Assembly: GCF_030408735.1 (NCBI RefSeq)
Contig: NZ_CP047204.1
Coordinates: 682,001-746,000 of the forward strand
DNA: 64,000 bases
Source of the DNA: Corynebacterium faecale
GTDB taxonomy: Bacteria; Actinomycetota; Actinomycetes; Mycobacteriales; Mycobacteriaceae
Reading direction: 5' to 3'
Position 1 is the stretch's first letter; each line of letters opens with the position of its first letter. This document shows, piece after piece, positions 28,441-37,998 of the stretch. The notes beneath the pieces were generated by a model, which was not told the origin of the DNA, made no database searches, and was given only the letters and a program-made list of their open reading frames with translations. Both the position numbers and the translations under genes were made by a program.

Positions 28441-29715
28441 CTACTTCCTGCGACGGGGTGGACGTGCGGTGCTGCCGCCTCCGAGGACCTTTTGAGATGG
28501 CCCGACACGGTCAGTTGCGCCTTCGGGGATGTCCAGTGATTCATAGAGTTCTGGTGAGGTGGAGAACCACTGTGGCGGGCTGGGCTGGCCAAGTTGCAGT
28601 TCACTATCGATCGCTGTCCACTTGAGTAGTTCGTCGTATCCGACAAGGGTGACCGCGGTTCCGGTGTGACCTGCGCGTCCGGTTCGTCCGATCCGATGAA
28701 CGTAGGTCATGGGATCGTCTGGAGTCTGATAGTTGATGACATGGGTGACATCATCGATATCGATTCCGCGGGCGGCGACATCCGTAGCCACGAGAATATC
28801 GATCTTGCCGCTGCGGAAGGCATTGAGTGAACGTTCTCGGGCAGGTTGACCCATGTCGCCGTGTACGGAACCCACGGTGAAGCCCCTCGCCGCGAGATCT
28901 TCGGCCACCTGAGCTGCGGTGCGTTTGGTTCGGGCGAAGATGATGGTTTTTCCACGTCCGCGAGCCTGCAGGATACGGGCGGTCACCGCTTCCTTGTCCA
29001 TGCGGTGCGCTTGGAACACCACCTGCCGTGTGGATGCGTGTGTGGCGGAGGAATCTGCAGATTCTGCCCGGATATGGACGGGTTTCGTCAAAAAGCTGCG
29101 TGCAAGGGTGAGGATTGGGCCGGGCATGGTCGCGGAGAACAGCATGGTCTGGTGCTGGTGGGTGAGCGCTGTCATGATCTTCTCGATGTCCGGCAGGAAC
29201 CCGAGGTCCAGCATCTCATCGGCTTCGTCCAGCACGAGAATAGCAACCTTATCCAGCCGCAGGGCCCCGCGTTGGAAGAGATCCAGGAGTCGACCAGGGG
29301 TTCCCACCACTACGTCGACACCGGTTTCCAGCGCGTCGATCTGCTCTTCATAGGGGGTGCCACCATAGAAGGTGAACACCTTGAGCGGAAGGTTGACCGC
29401 GGCGCGCTGGAGATCTTCGCCAACTTGGACGGCAAGTTCACGGGTGGGAACGATAACCAGGGCACGGGGTGTGCCGTCGATCTCATCGACATCGGCGGAG
29501 TCAAACACCCGATCAAGGAGGGGAACACCGAAACCATAGGTTTTTCCCATGCCGGTGCGCGCCTGCCCGATCAGGTCGTGCCCATCGAGCGCGATGGGAA
29601 GGGTGTACTCCTGGATCGCGAAAGTGTGGGAGATACCGAGGGCATCGAGAGCGTCGGTAATTTCTACTGCGACACCGAGCTCTGTGAACGTGGGGCGAGG
29701 GCTTTCAGAAGACAC
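28441..29715 (-). CDS. rhlE: DEAD-box RNA helicase, RhlE-like
   Basis: The 424-residue helicase contains, in order, the Q motif (FAIQEYTLPIAL), ARTGMGKT, PTRELA, VLDEADEMLDLGF, SAT (FSATMPG), ATDVAARGIDIDDVTHVINYQ and HRIGRTGRAG, ending in a basic tail (RPPRRRK). It remodels structured RNA in ribosome assembly or decay. GTG 29715 has TAGTAT 7 nt upstream on the minus strand and no ribosome site, so a leaderless mRNA is likely. Confidence 0.95.
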   Translation of the reverse strand: MSSESPRPTFTELGVAVEITDALDALGISHTFAIQEYTLPIALDGHDLIGQARTGMGKTYGFGVPLLDRVFDSADVDEIDGTPRALVIVPTRELAVQVGEDLQRAAVNLPLKVFTFYGGTPYEEQIDALETGVDVVVGTPGRLLDLFQRGALRLDKVAILVLDEADEMLDLGFLPDIEKIMTALTHQHQTMLFSATMPGPILTLARSFLTKPVHIRAESADSSATHASTRQVVFQAHRMDKEAVTARILQARGRGKTIIFARTKRTAAQVAEDLAARGFTVGSVHGDMGQPARERSLNAFRSGKIDILVATDVAARGIDIDDVTHVINYQTPDDPMTYVHRIGRTGRAGHTGTAVTLVGYDELLKWTAIDSELQLGQPSPPQWFSTSPELYESLDIPEGATDRVGPSQKVLGGGSTARPPRRRK

Positions 29716-29783
29716 AACTTAGATACTATCGTTGCACGGTTACAATAGGGTCATTCCAAACATACGAGTCTTTTAGGAGAAGC

Positions 29784-30011
29784 ATGGATATCAAGATTGG
29801 TTTCGCTGATTCCGCACGTGAACTCATTATTTCCTCCAATTCCAGCCAGGATGAGGTGGCTGCAAAGGTAGCTGAGGCCCTGGCCGACGACTCCGGTGTC
29901 TTCGACGTGACCGACGATAAGGGCCGCCGTTACCTGGTCCGCAACAACCGCATTGCCTACGTTGAGGTCGGAACCAACACCCCGCGCACTGTCGGCTTCG
30001 CCGGCGCTTAA
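29784..30011 (+). CDS. DUF3107 family protein
   Basis: The 75-residue protein (MDIKIGFADSARELIISSN...) matches the small actinobacterial DUF3107 family (Rv3208A / TB9.4). AGGAG lies 4 nt before the ATG. It is divergent from rhlE and is followed within 20 nt by the DUF3152 gene, suggesting co-transcription. The function is unknown. Confidence 0.92.
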   Translation: MDIKIGFADSARELIISSNSSQDEVAAKVAEALADDSGVFDVTDDKGRRYLVRNNRIAYVEVGTNTPRTVGFAGA

Positions 30012-30029
30012 ACGGGGTAGTTGGAGCAA

Positions 30030-30893
30030 GTGGCACAGGAACCATTTCTGGTGCGGTTCGCCCGCGACTACGGCTGGCGTGCCTACGCCATCCCAGTGCT
30101 GGCGGTGATCACGGTCTGGGTGTTGATGGACGTCTTCTCCACCGGCAACGCCTCCCCGGAGGCGGCGCCGGAGACGCCGAACTTATCCACACCCACCCCT
30201 GACCCGACCCCACTCGCAGGTCCGGACCCTGCAGATGCGGATCCTCTGTCCATTCCTCCCACTGAGCTCCCACCGGGCGGGCCTTTCACCGGACAGGGAC
30301 AAGGCACGTTCCGTCATATCGGTGATCCACTGCCCAGGGTGGGTGAGGGCCGGACCTTCACCTACATCGTTGAGGTCGAGAACGGTATCAATACGGCAGC
30401 GTACGGCGGTGATGACGGTTTTGTTTCCATCGTGGATGCCACCCTGTCCAACCCCAAGGGTTGGATCGCCGATCCCCAGTTCGCTTTCCAGCATGTGGCT
30501 CCCGATGAGGACCCGGATCTCCGTATCCAGCTCACCTCCTTGGAGACCACCCATGCATTGTGTGGGAATGACATCGCGATGGAGACCAGTTGTTTCTATT
30601 CTGATGGGAATCGGGTACTCATCAACGAATCCAGGTGGGTTCGGGGTGCCATCCCATTCGACGGGGACCTTGGTTCCTATCGCCAGTACCTGATCAATCA
30701 CGAGGTCGGTCACGGTCTCGGGTATGCCGCCCATGATTTCTGCGCTGCCGATGGTGAGCTCGCGCCGATCATGATGCAGCAGACGCTGAGTGTGAACAAC
30801 TCGGAACTGTTCCGCATCAATCCCGGTGAGGTCTATCCGGATGATGGCGCAACCTGTGTGTTCAACCCGTGGCCGTATCCGCGGGGACTGTGA
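30030..30893 (+). CDS. DUF3152 secreted/anchored zinc-metalloprotease-like protein
   Basis: The 287-residue protein has one N-terminal membrane helix (YAIPVLAVITVWVLMDVF), a Pro-rich linker and a C-terminal peptidase-like domain with HEVGHGLGYAAH, an HExxHxxGxxxH zinc motif close to the metzincin pattern. Conserved cysteines (ALCGNDIAMETSC, HDFC, TCVF) suggest disulfides outside the cell. GTG 30030 with GGAG upstream is preferred over TTG 30021. The family (Rv3207c) is widespread in actinobacteria, but substrates are unknown. Confidence 0.88.
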   Translation: MAQEPFLVRFARDYGWRAYAIPVLAVITVWVLMDVFSTGNASPEAAPETPNLSTPTPDPTPLAGPDPADADPLSIPPTELPPGGPFTGQGQGTFRHIGDPLPRVGEGRTFTYIVEVENGINTAAYGGDDGFVSIVDATLSNPKGWIADPQFAFQHVAPDEDPDLRIQLTSLETTHALCGNDIAMETSCFYSDGNRVLINESRWVRGAIPFDGDLGSYRQYLINHEVGHGLGYAAHDFCAADGELAPIMMQQTLSVNNSELFRINPGEVYPDDGATCVFNPWPYPRGL

Positions 30894-30914
30894 TGTCTGA
30901 CCTTGAGGAGAATC

Positions 30915-31679
30915 ATGTCCGAGCAACTTCCTGATCACATCCGCGATGCCTTCCAGGTCGGTGTCGGTCCTGCTGAGAGGTTGGGTGAAGCGTGGGACCA
31001 TGGTTTCCGTGTCGGAAACACTGTCTTCTCCCGGGTGATCAACCCGGAGATCGCTTCGTGGTCATCCAAGGTGCGTGAAGGGCTGCGGCCGGAGGGTGTC
31101 CGGGTGGTTCGGCCAATCCGTTCCACAGATGGCCGGTTCGTGGTGTCGGGGTGGCGGGCATCGGTATTTTCGACAGGTGTTATCAGCCACCGGGTGGATG
31201 AGACTGTGGTTGCCGCTTTGCGTCTGGCGGATGGACTCATTGATGCCCCCAGACCCGAACTCGCGCCGCTGAGTCTGTTCACCCGCGCAGATGTCCGTGC
31301 GTGGGATGATCAGTCGGGCCGTATCGGGGCACTGTTGCACCCTATTGATCGTCTCGATCAGGTCGGTCATGCCGACATGTTGGCCACCACGTTGTTCTCG
31401 GGTGCGCAGCCGCCGGTGGTCACCGATATCGTTCCTGTGGTGCGCCCGCATGGATTCACGGCGGCGCTGGTGATGGTCGATGGTCTGCTGCTCGGCGCTG
31501 CAGATGAGGGGATTCTGCGTCGGTTCTCACATCTGCCGGACATCGAACAGCTTCTGCTCCGTGCATTCCTGTATCGCCGTAATGTGCAGGAGCTGTCAGG
31601 CAACAGTGACCCGAATGTACTTTCTAACCTGGACAGGGCTGAAGCGACACTCGTGTCGTATGTTTCTGACAAACTCTAG
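30915..31679 (+). CDS. TIGR02569-family conserved protein
   Basis: The 254-residue protein is the counterpart of Rv3205c, always next to the adnA-adnB pair in this order of genes. No catalytic motif is obvious. ATG 30915 follows GAGGAGAATC. It ends two bases before adnA, so it very likely belongs to the DNA-repair operon; a link to repair is inference only. Confidence 0.85.
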   Translation: MSEQLPDHIRDAFQVGVGPAERLGEAWDHGFRVGNTVFSRVINPEIASWSSKVREGLRPEGVRVVRPIRSTDGRFVVSGWRASVFSTGVISHRVDETVVAALRLADGLIDAPRPELAPLSLFTRADVRAWDDQSGRIGALLHPIDRLDQVGHADMLATTLFSGAQPPVVTDIVPVVRPHGFTAALVMVDGLLLGAADEGILRRFSHLPDIEQLLLRAFLYRRNVQELSGNSDPNVLSNLDRAEATLVSYVSDKL

Positions 31680-31681
31680 GT

Positions 31682-34600
31682 ATGTCGGAGTACCAACCAT
31701 TCATCCCGAAAGATCCTGATGTCCGTCTTGTACGGGCAACCCCGAGCCTTGAGCCACGCGTGTGGTCGGGGCCTGCGGAAGAGCTCATCCGTACTGGCAC
31801 CTCCACCTGGCGGGTCACCGGTGTCGCCGGTGCCGGTGTCAGTTCCCTGGTCATCGATACCGTCATTGAACGGATTCGCATGGGCTGGGATCCGTCCTCC
31901 ATCCTGATTGTCGCCGCATCAAAGGAATCAGCGGGGCGGTTGAGGAGGGAGATCTCCGAACTGGTCTCCGAACTGGATTATGTTTCCGAGGGGGCGATGG
32001 TCCGTTCCGTCCACTCGTTGGCGTTCGCTCTCATCCGTGACTGCACCGATGAGGATGTCCGTCTGATCACGGGTGCGGAGCAGGATGCGGTGATCCGTGA
32101 ACTGCTCCGCGGCCACGCTGACACCAATCGTGGTGGGTGGCCAGCGGAGCAGCGTGAGGGCCTTCGGATGGTGGGTTTCGCCAGGCAGCTGCGTGATTTT
32201 CTGTTGCGTGCGGTGGAACGTGGTGTCGGGCCCGATGACCTGATTGGTTATGGCGAACACTTCGATCGCCCCAACTGGGTGGCGGCAGGTGAGTTTCTCC
32301 GCGAATATAAGCAGATCATGGCGTTGTCGGGCAGCCATAGCTACTCAGCGTCTGAACTTGTCACCGAGGCACTGGCATGTCCGGATCCGCGCGTGACATA
32401 CCGTGGTGTCTTTGTCGATGATGCGCAGCACCTTGATCCGAAGTCGGCGGAGCTGATTGCCAGGTTCATCCCATCCGCCGAACTCACGGTGATCGCAGGT
32501 GACCCGGAGCAGTCGGTGTTCCACTTCCGCGGTGCCAACCCGGATTTCCTCATTGACTTTCCGGCGGAGAATTCGCTTCATCTGGAGGAGAGCAGGAGGA
32601 GGGCGTCGATAAGCATTGCGGTCGCTGAGACCGCATCGGCGCACAATGACGTGCTCGCTGACACCGTGCGGCGCGCGCATCTGATTGAAGATGTGGACTG
32701 GTCGGACATCGCGGTGATCGTGCGTTCGGCCGGCATGATCGCGCCCGTGCGGCGGGTGCTGCTGGCGGCGGGTGTGCCGGTGCACATCAGCCCAACTGAT
32801 GTGGTGCTGTCCGAGCAACGTATCGTCGCCGCCATGATTCTGGGGCTGCGCGCGCTGACCGAGGATCTCACCCCGCTGGAGTTGGAGGATCTGCTGCTCG
32901 GCCCGATTGGTGGTGCCGATCCGGTGACGCTGCGTCGCCTCCTCCGCGGTCTGCGGCAGGCGGAGATGCGTGCAGGCGGGCACTGTCGTGCGATCGAGGT
33001 GCTGCGTGTCCTGCTGAAGGGCGACGGTGATGATGCGCTGCTGAGTTATCTCACCGAGCGCGAACTCCAGCTGCTGGAGCGGGTCAGATCGGTGCTCGCT
33101 GCGGGCCGCTCAGCTCTGGACGGCAGCATCGAGGAGGTGCTGTGGGCGATCTGGTCGGAGACCGGGCTGTCCGAGCATCTCTCGGCTGCCAGCCTCCGAG
33201 GTGGCGCGGCTGGTTCCCAGGCTGACCGTGACCTGGACGCCATGATGGCGCTTTTCGACGCCGCCGGCGACTACGTCGAGCGCTACCGCTCCGCGAGTCT
33301 GCGCTCCTTCATCCTCCACATCTCTGAACAGGAACTGCCCACCGGTGTCCGTGAACGTCGCGGCATCTCACCTGAGGCCGTCACCGTGACCACCGCGCAT
33401 GCGACGACAGGGCGGGAATGGAAACATGTCATCGTCGCCGGAGTCCAGGAGGGGAGTTGGCCGTCGCTGGGGGAGACCGGCACGTTGCTCGGACAGGAGG
33501 AGCTGGTGGATCTGGTGGATGAGGACATCGACCCCAACATCTTCATCTCCCGGTCGGTGGACCGTCTGGCGGAGGAACGGCGCCTGTTCCATGTCGCCAC
33601 CACCCGTGCCAGCGAACAACTCCTGGTCACAGCGGTGAACTCACCAGATTCCGATGAGGTGCTCGAGCCCTCACGGTTCCTCACTGAACTCGCGGAGAAC
33701 ACCGGCCGTGAGATCACCCACGTCGAGGGAACCGGCGACACCACGCTCGCTGAACCGGAGATCCTCGGACACCGATTGCTGTCTGTGCCCGCCCTCGTTG
33801 CGGAACTTCGACGGACAGTGACCGACTCATCAGAGCTGGGGAGCCGGCGCAGCCAGGCGGCCCGGCAGCTCAACCGCTTGGCCGCAGCGGGCATCCCCGG
33901 CGCGGACCCGGGGAGCTGGCTCGCTCTCCGTGAGCCCTCCACCACTGAAGAGCTGGTGCCTCCGGGGCAGGTGCGACTGTCGCCGTCGCGCATCGAGGCG
34001 CTCATGAACTGCCCGCTGCGCGCCGCGCTCGACCGGCTCGACAGCGAGGATGAGACCCCGGTGGCGATGCTGCGTGGCACGCTCGTCCACGCGTTTGCGG
34101 AGGCCGTGGCCCGCGGCGCCGACCCTGACCGCTCAGCCGAGATGGTCACTGAGGCATACATGGACCTGGCCAACGTGCCCAGCTGGTCGCGCGAGGCGAC
34201 GGAAGACGCTTTTCGACGCACCGTCAACCGCACCCACACCTGGTTGCTCACCTCCCGCGCGACCTTCGACCTCGTCGGCATCGAAACAGACGTCCTCGTC
34301 AACATTGATGAGGATGTATCCATCGGTGGTCGCATGGACCGGCTCGAACGCAACGCGGCCGGTGAACTCGTGGTGGTGGATCTGAAGACAGGTCGTTCCG
34401 CCGCGACACAGAAGGACATGGCCGAACACGCCCAGCTGTCCGCCTATCAGTTGGCTCTGTCCCGCGGTGTGCTCCACGGCGATCGCATCGAGGATCCGCT
34501 TCCTGGAGAGACCCCGGATCCGGTCGGTGGTGGCGTGTTGGTGTATCCGGCACATGATGCCAAGGGCATCACCACCCGTGACCAGGCTCCCAAGTCGGAG

Positions 34601-34753
34601 GCGGAACTCGATGAGTTCGCCGCTCTGCTTCCCCAACTCGCACACCTGCGCCGGGGGCCGAACCTCCTCGCGCGGGTGAATCCCACCTGCAGTAACTGTC
34701 CCGTCAGAAGTCTCTGCCCAGTTCAACCGGAAGGACGTCTCATCCATGGCTAA
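31682..34753 (+). CDS. adnA: AdnA-type motor-nuclease subunit (UvrD-like motor plus RecB-like nuclease)
   Basis: The 1023-residue subunit has an SF1 helicase half and a C-terminal PD-(D/E)XK nuclease half. The P-loop is altered: GVAGAGVSS (47-55) has V53 where the lysine should be, and the Walker B-like box reads VDDAQH instead of DEYQD. GDPEQSVFHFRGA and RLFHVATTRASEQLLV (motif VI) remain. The nuclease holds GGRMDR and VVDLKTGR (D900, K902), and an iron-sulfur set of one upstream Cys (MNCPLRA) plus CSNCPVRSLCP near the end. AdnAB resects double-strand breaks. It overlaps adnB by 8 nt. Confidence 0.93.
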   Translation: MSEYQPFIPKDPDVRLVRATPSLEPRVWSGPAEELIRTGTSTWRVTGVAGAGVSSLVIDTVIERIRMGWDPSSILIVAASKESAGRLRREISELVSELDYVSEGAMVRSVHSLAFALIRDCTDEDVRLITGAEQDAVIRELLRGHADTNRGGWPAEQREGLRMVGFARQLRDFLLRAVERGVGPDDLIGYGEHFDRPNWVAAGEFLREYKQIMALSGSHSYSASELVTEALACPDPRVTYRGVFVDDAQHLDPKSAELIARFIPSAELTVIAGDPEQSVFHFRGANPDFLIDFPAENSLHLEESRRRASISIAVAETASAHNDVLADTVRRAHLIEDVDWSDIAVIVRSAGMIAPVRRVLLAAGVPVHISPTDVVLSEQRIVAAMILGLRALTEDLTPLELEDLLLGPIGGADPVTLRRLLRGLRQAEMRAGGHCRAIEVLRVLLKGDGDDALLSYLTERELQLLERVRSVLAAGRSALDGSIEEVLWAIWSETGLSEHLSAASLRGGAAGSQADRDLDAMMALFDAAGDYVERYRSASLRSFILHISEQELPTGVRERRGISPEAVTVTTAHATTGREWKHVIVAGVQEGSWPSLGETGTLLGQEELVDLVDEDIDPNIFISRSVDRLAEERRLFHVATTRASEQLLVTAVNSPDSDEVLEPSRFLTELAENTGREITHVEGTGDTTLAEPEILGHRLLSVPALVAELRRTVTDSSELGSRRSQAARQLNRLAAAGIPGADPGSWLALREPSTTEELVPPGQVRLSPSRIEALMNCPLRAALDRLDSEDETPVAMLRGTLVHAFAEAVARGADPDRSAEMVTEAYMDLANVPSWSREATEDAFRRTVNRTHTWLLTSRATFDLVGIETDVLVNIDEDVSIGGRMDRLERNAAGELVVVDLKTGRSAATQKDMAEHAQLSAYQLALSRGVLHGDRIEDPLPGETPDPVGGGVLVYPAHDAKGITTRDQAPKSEAELDEFAALLPQLAHLRRGPNLLARVNPTCSNCPVRSLCPVQPEGRLIHG

Positions 34754-37700
34754 GGTTTCCCCGGTGCTGTTGTCCCGGATGCTGGGGCAGGAACATGCCC
34801 CCACCGATCAGCAGGCCGCCATCATCGGTTCCGAACCCGGGCCGCTACTCGTGGTTGCCGGTGCCGGTGCAGGAAAAACAGAAACGATGGCCGCCCGTGT
34901 GGTGTGGTTGGTGGCCAATGGTCTGGTCGCCCCGGACCAGGTCCTCGGGCTCACCTTCACCCGTAAGGCTGCGCAGCAGCTCTCGCAGCGTATCCGCCAC
35001 CGGTTGGAGACCCTCGCTGGCATCCCCACGTTGCGTGACATCGATCCCACCGGGGGCATCGCACGTGATCTCCAGGCGATCACACCCACGGTGTCCACCT
35101 ATGACTCCTATGCGGGCAGTCTCATCCGCGAATACGGACTGCTATTGCCCGTGGAACCATCGGCCCGTCTGATTACCCAGACGGAGCTTTATCACATCGC
35201 GAGACAGGTGGTGGACAACTACCGGGGTGAACTCACCGCCAGCCAATCACCCGCCACAGTGACGGAATACCTGCTCAAGCTTGTCTCGGAGATGGACAAC
35301 CACATGGTGGATCCGGAGGACATCGTCGATGAGTCCTGGCCGTTCATCAACCTCTTTGATGAGCTGCCCAAAGGCCCCCGGCAGAGGGATGCCCTCTCCC
35401 AGACGATGGTGGGTTGGCGCGACACCCAGATCACCCGCCTCCAGTATCTGCCCCTGGTGGAACAGCTCAAACAGGAACTCCATGACCGGGCTGTGATCAC
35501 CTTCGGCGAACAGATGAGCAAGGCGGCACGCCTGGCATCCACGCATCCACAGGTGGGGTACTCGCAGCGTCGTCGCTTCCGGGTGGTCATGCTTGATGAG
35601 TACCAGGACACCAGCCATTCCCAGCGGGTGCTCCTGCGCAGTCTCTTCGGCGGAACTGATCCGGGGCTGACGGTCAATGCGGTGGGTGACCCGATGCAGG
35701 CGATCTACGGATGGCGGGGGGCTACGGCTGCGAACCTGGAGAACTTCATCGGTGATTTCCCCAAGATCTCCCTGGAGACCCGCACCGATGCACCGAAACG
35801 CGAACTGACCACCAGCTGGCGTAATCCGCCGGAGGTGCTGGAGTTGGCGAATGCCGTATCCGCCGAAGTCCTTGGTCCGGGACCGACCCGCACCGTTCAA
35901 CCTCTGCAGCCACGGCCCGGCGCACCGACAGGTGAAGTATCGATCGGCTGGTTCGCCACCGCACAGGAGGAACGGACCTTCGTGGCTGATGAGATCAAGA
36001 AGTACTGGGATGCCCGCAGTGAGAAATTCACCGCCGCGGTGCTGGTCCGTAAACGTCGACATTCCGAACCGATGGCCGCGGAGCTGCGCGCACGGGGCAT
36101 TCCGGTGGAGATCGTCGGACTGTCCGGCCTGCTCGATGTGCCTGAGGTCGCTGACATGGTGGCGATCGCGACGATGTTGGTCCGTCCGCAGGACAACCGC
36201 GCGTCGCTTCGCATCCTGGGGGGACCGCATGTGGGCCTGGGTGTCGCCGATATCCAGGTGCTGCAGAAACGCGCCGCGAATATCGCGGGACGTGTCCGTT
36301 CCTGGGAGGAGAAACTCCAGCCGGAGGATCCACTGGAGAAGCTCGCCGCCCAGATCGCAGATACCGTCCCTGCGGAACCGGAGGAGATCGTCGGACTGGC
36401 GGATGCCGTATCGGATCTGGGTGAGGCCACTGATTTCAGCGAGGAGGGACTGCGGAGGTTGCGTCGACTGTCCGCCCAACTCCGTCATCTGAGGACCTCG
36501 AGTCTGGGTAGGTCCGTGGCGGATATCTTCGCGGACATCGAGGATGTCTTTGGGATCCGCACCGAGGTGCTCGCCCGTGAGAACCCCCGGGCTGATGGTG
36601 CCGTGGGAACGGTTCACCTCGATCGTTTCGCCGATGAGGTGGCGGCACATTCGAGTATCGGTCTGCCTGAGCTGCTTGATTACTTCCAGTTGGCGCAGAA
36701 TCAGGAGGATGGTCTGGAACCGGGTGAGGTGACGGTGCGCAGTGATCGTGTGCAGATCCTCACGGTGCACAAGGCGAAGGGCCTGGAGTGGGATATTGTG
36801 TCCGTTCTCCACGCGGACGCCGGTACCTATGATGCGAAGGCATCGACGTGGTTGACCAATGTCACGGCGGTGCCCTCGACCCTGCGTGGCGATGCCGGGG
36901 AGGGTACCCCGGTGCTGGACACCTCGGGTGCGGAGGATCGTAAAGAATTGGAGAATGCCTGTAAGGACTATATCGCTGAGGTTCGTGAGGGTCTGGCAGA
37001 GGAGAATTCACGGCTGTTCTATGTGGGCATCACGCGCAGTGAACGTGTGTTGATGGTGACGGGTTCGGCGATTGATGGCACCACGGTCAAACCCAAATCC
37101 CCATATTCCCACCTGGAGATCCTGAAGTCCACGGCGCCTGATGCGGTGGTGACGTGGTGGGAGGGGGATGAGGCGGACGTCGCAAAGCTGCCCCCCGAGG
37201 AGGGGATCTACCCGCAGGTGGCCGCATCGGCCGGCATGGCTGAGGGGGCGGCCCTCGTGCGGGCGACGCCGGTGGCGGCGTCGCAGGATGGCGGCCTGGA
37301 GGAGCTGTGGGAACGCGAGGTGACGGTGCTTATCGACGAACACCACCGCCTCCAATCGCCCACCCTCGCCGTGGAAATCTCCCGTGAACTGACCGCAACT
37401 GATCTGGTCAGTCTGAAGAACAACCCGGAGCAGTTCGCCCGGAGGCTACGCCGACCCGTGCCCTTCAAACCGAACACCTACGCCAAACGCGGCACCCAGT
37501 TCCACCAGTGGTTGGAGGATCGTTTCGGCGCCACCGCCCTGCTGGATGAGGATCAGCTGCCCGGCATGGATGAGGAGGAATCCGCGAGCACCTTCGCTGA
37601 ACTCAAGGACTCCTTCCTCCAATCCCGGTGGTCGGATCGCACCCCCACTTTTGTGGAGCACCCCTTCGAGGTGGTCATCGGCGGACACGTGATCCGCGGA

Positions 37701-37958
37701 CGCATGGATGCTGTGTTCCAGGAACCTGACGGCACCTGGCTGGTGGTGGACTGGAAGACCGGACAGACCCCGAAAGGCCCGGAGATGGCCGCCGCGATCA
37801 TCCAGTTGGCCGTATACCGCATCGCGTGGGCGAGCCTGCGGAAGATCGATTCGGCGCAGGTCCGAGGTGCTTTCCATTATGTGGCACACAATCACACCTT
37901 TGAACCGGACCATCTACCTGAAGTAAGTGAACTCGCCCGACTTCTGGATGGGGAGTAA
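34746..37958 (+). CDS. adnB: AdnB-type motor-nuclease subunit
   Basis: The 1070-residue partner has an intact helicase: AGAGAGKT (K44), LTFTRKAA, MLDEYQDTSHSQ, GDPMQAIYGWRGA, TVHKAKGLEWD and RLFYVGITRSERVL. The C-terminal nuclease carries RGTQFHQWLE, IRGRMDAVF, VVDWKTGQ and QLAVYRIAW. It lacks the CxxC-type cluster of AdnA. AdnB is the lead motor in mycobacterial AdnAB; here it would be the only subunit with a complete ATPase site. It overlaps the adnA end by 8 nt for coupled translation. Confidence 0.95.
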   Translation: MAKVSPVLLSRMLGQEHAPTDQQAAIIGSEPGPLLVVAGAGAGKTETMAARVVWLVANGLVAPDQVLGLTFTRKAAQQLSQRIRHRLETLAGIPTLRDIDPTGGIARDLQAITPTVSTYDSYAGSLIREYGLLLPVEPSARLITQTELYHIARQVVDNYRGELTASQSPATVTEYLLKLVSEMDNHMVDPEDIVDESWPFINLFDELPKGPRQRDALSQTMVGWRDTQITRLQYLPLVEQLKQELHDRAVITFGEQMSKAARLASTHPQVGYSQRRRFRVVMLDEYQDTSHSQRVLLRSLFGGTDPGLTVNAVGDPMQAIYGWRGATAANLENFIGDFPKISLETRTDAPKRELTTSWRNPPEVLELANAVSAEVLGPGPTRTVQPLQPRPGAPTGEVSIGWFATAQEERTFVADEIKKYWDARSEKFTAAVLVRKRRHSEPMAAELRARGIPVEIVGLSGLLDVPEVADMVAIATMLVRPQDNRASLRILGGPHVGLGVADIQVLQKRAANIAGRVRSWEEKLQPEDPLEKLAAQIADTVPAEPEEIVGLADAVSDLGEATDFSEEGLRRLRRLSAQLRHLRTSSLGRSVADIFADIEDVFGIRTEVLARENPRADGAVGTVHLDRFADEVAAHSSIGLPELLDYFQLAQNQEDGLEPGEVTVRSDRVQILTVHKAKGLEWDIVSVLHADAGTYDAKASTWLTNVTAVPSTLRGDAGEGTPVLDTSGAEDRKELENACKDYIAEVREGLAEENSRLFYVGITRSERVLMVTGSAIDGTTVKPKSPYSHLEILKSTAPDAVVTWWEGDEADVAKLPPEEGIYPQVAASAGMAEGAALVRATPVAASQDGGLEELWEREVTVLIDEHHRLQSPTLAVEISRELTATDLVSLKNNPEQFARRLRRPVPFKPNTYAKRGTQFHQWLEDRFGATALLDEDQLPGMDEEESASTFAELKDSFLQSRWSDRTPTFVEHPFEVVIGGHVIRGRMDAVFQEPDGTWLVVDWKTGQTPKGPEMAAAIIQLAVYRIAWASLRKIDSAQVRGAFHYVAHNHTFEPDHLPEVSELARLLDGE

Positions 37959-37998
37959 ACGCATATGATCTAGAGGGAAATGAGAGAGGATGTGAGGG

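Noticed and set aside
33283..36812. Long antisense frames within adnA and adnB (378 and 521 codons)
   Set aside because: Ser/Arg- or His/Arg-rich low-complexity products with no motifs; both lie fully inside recognised genes.
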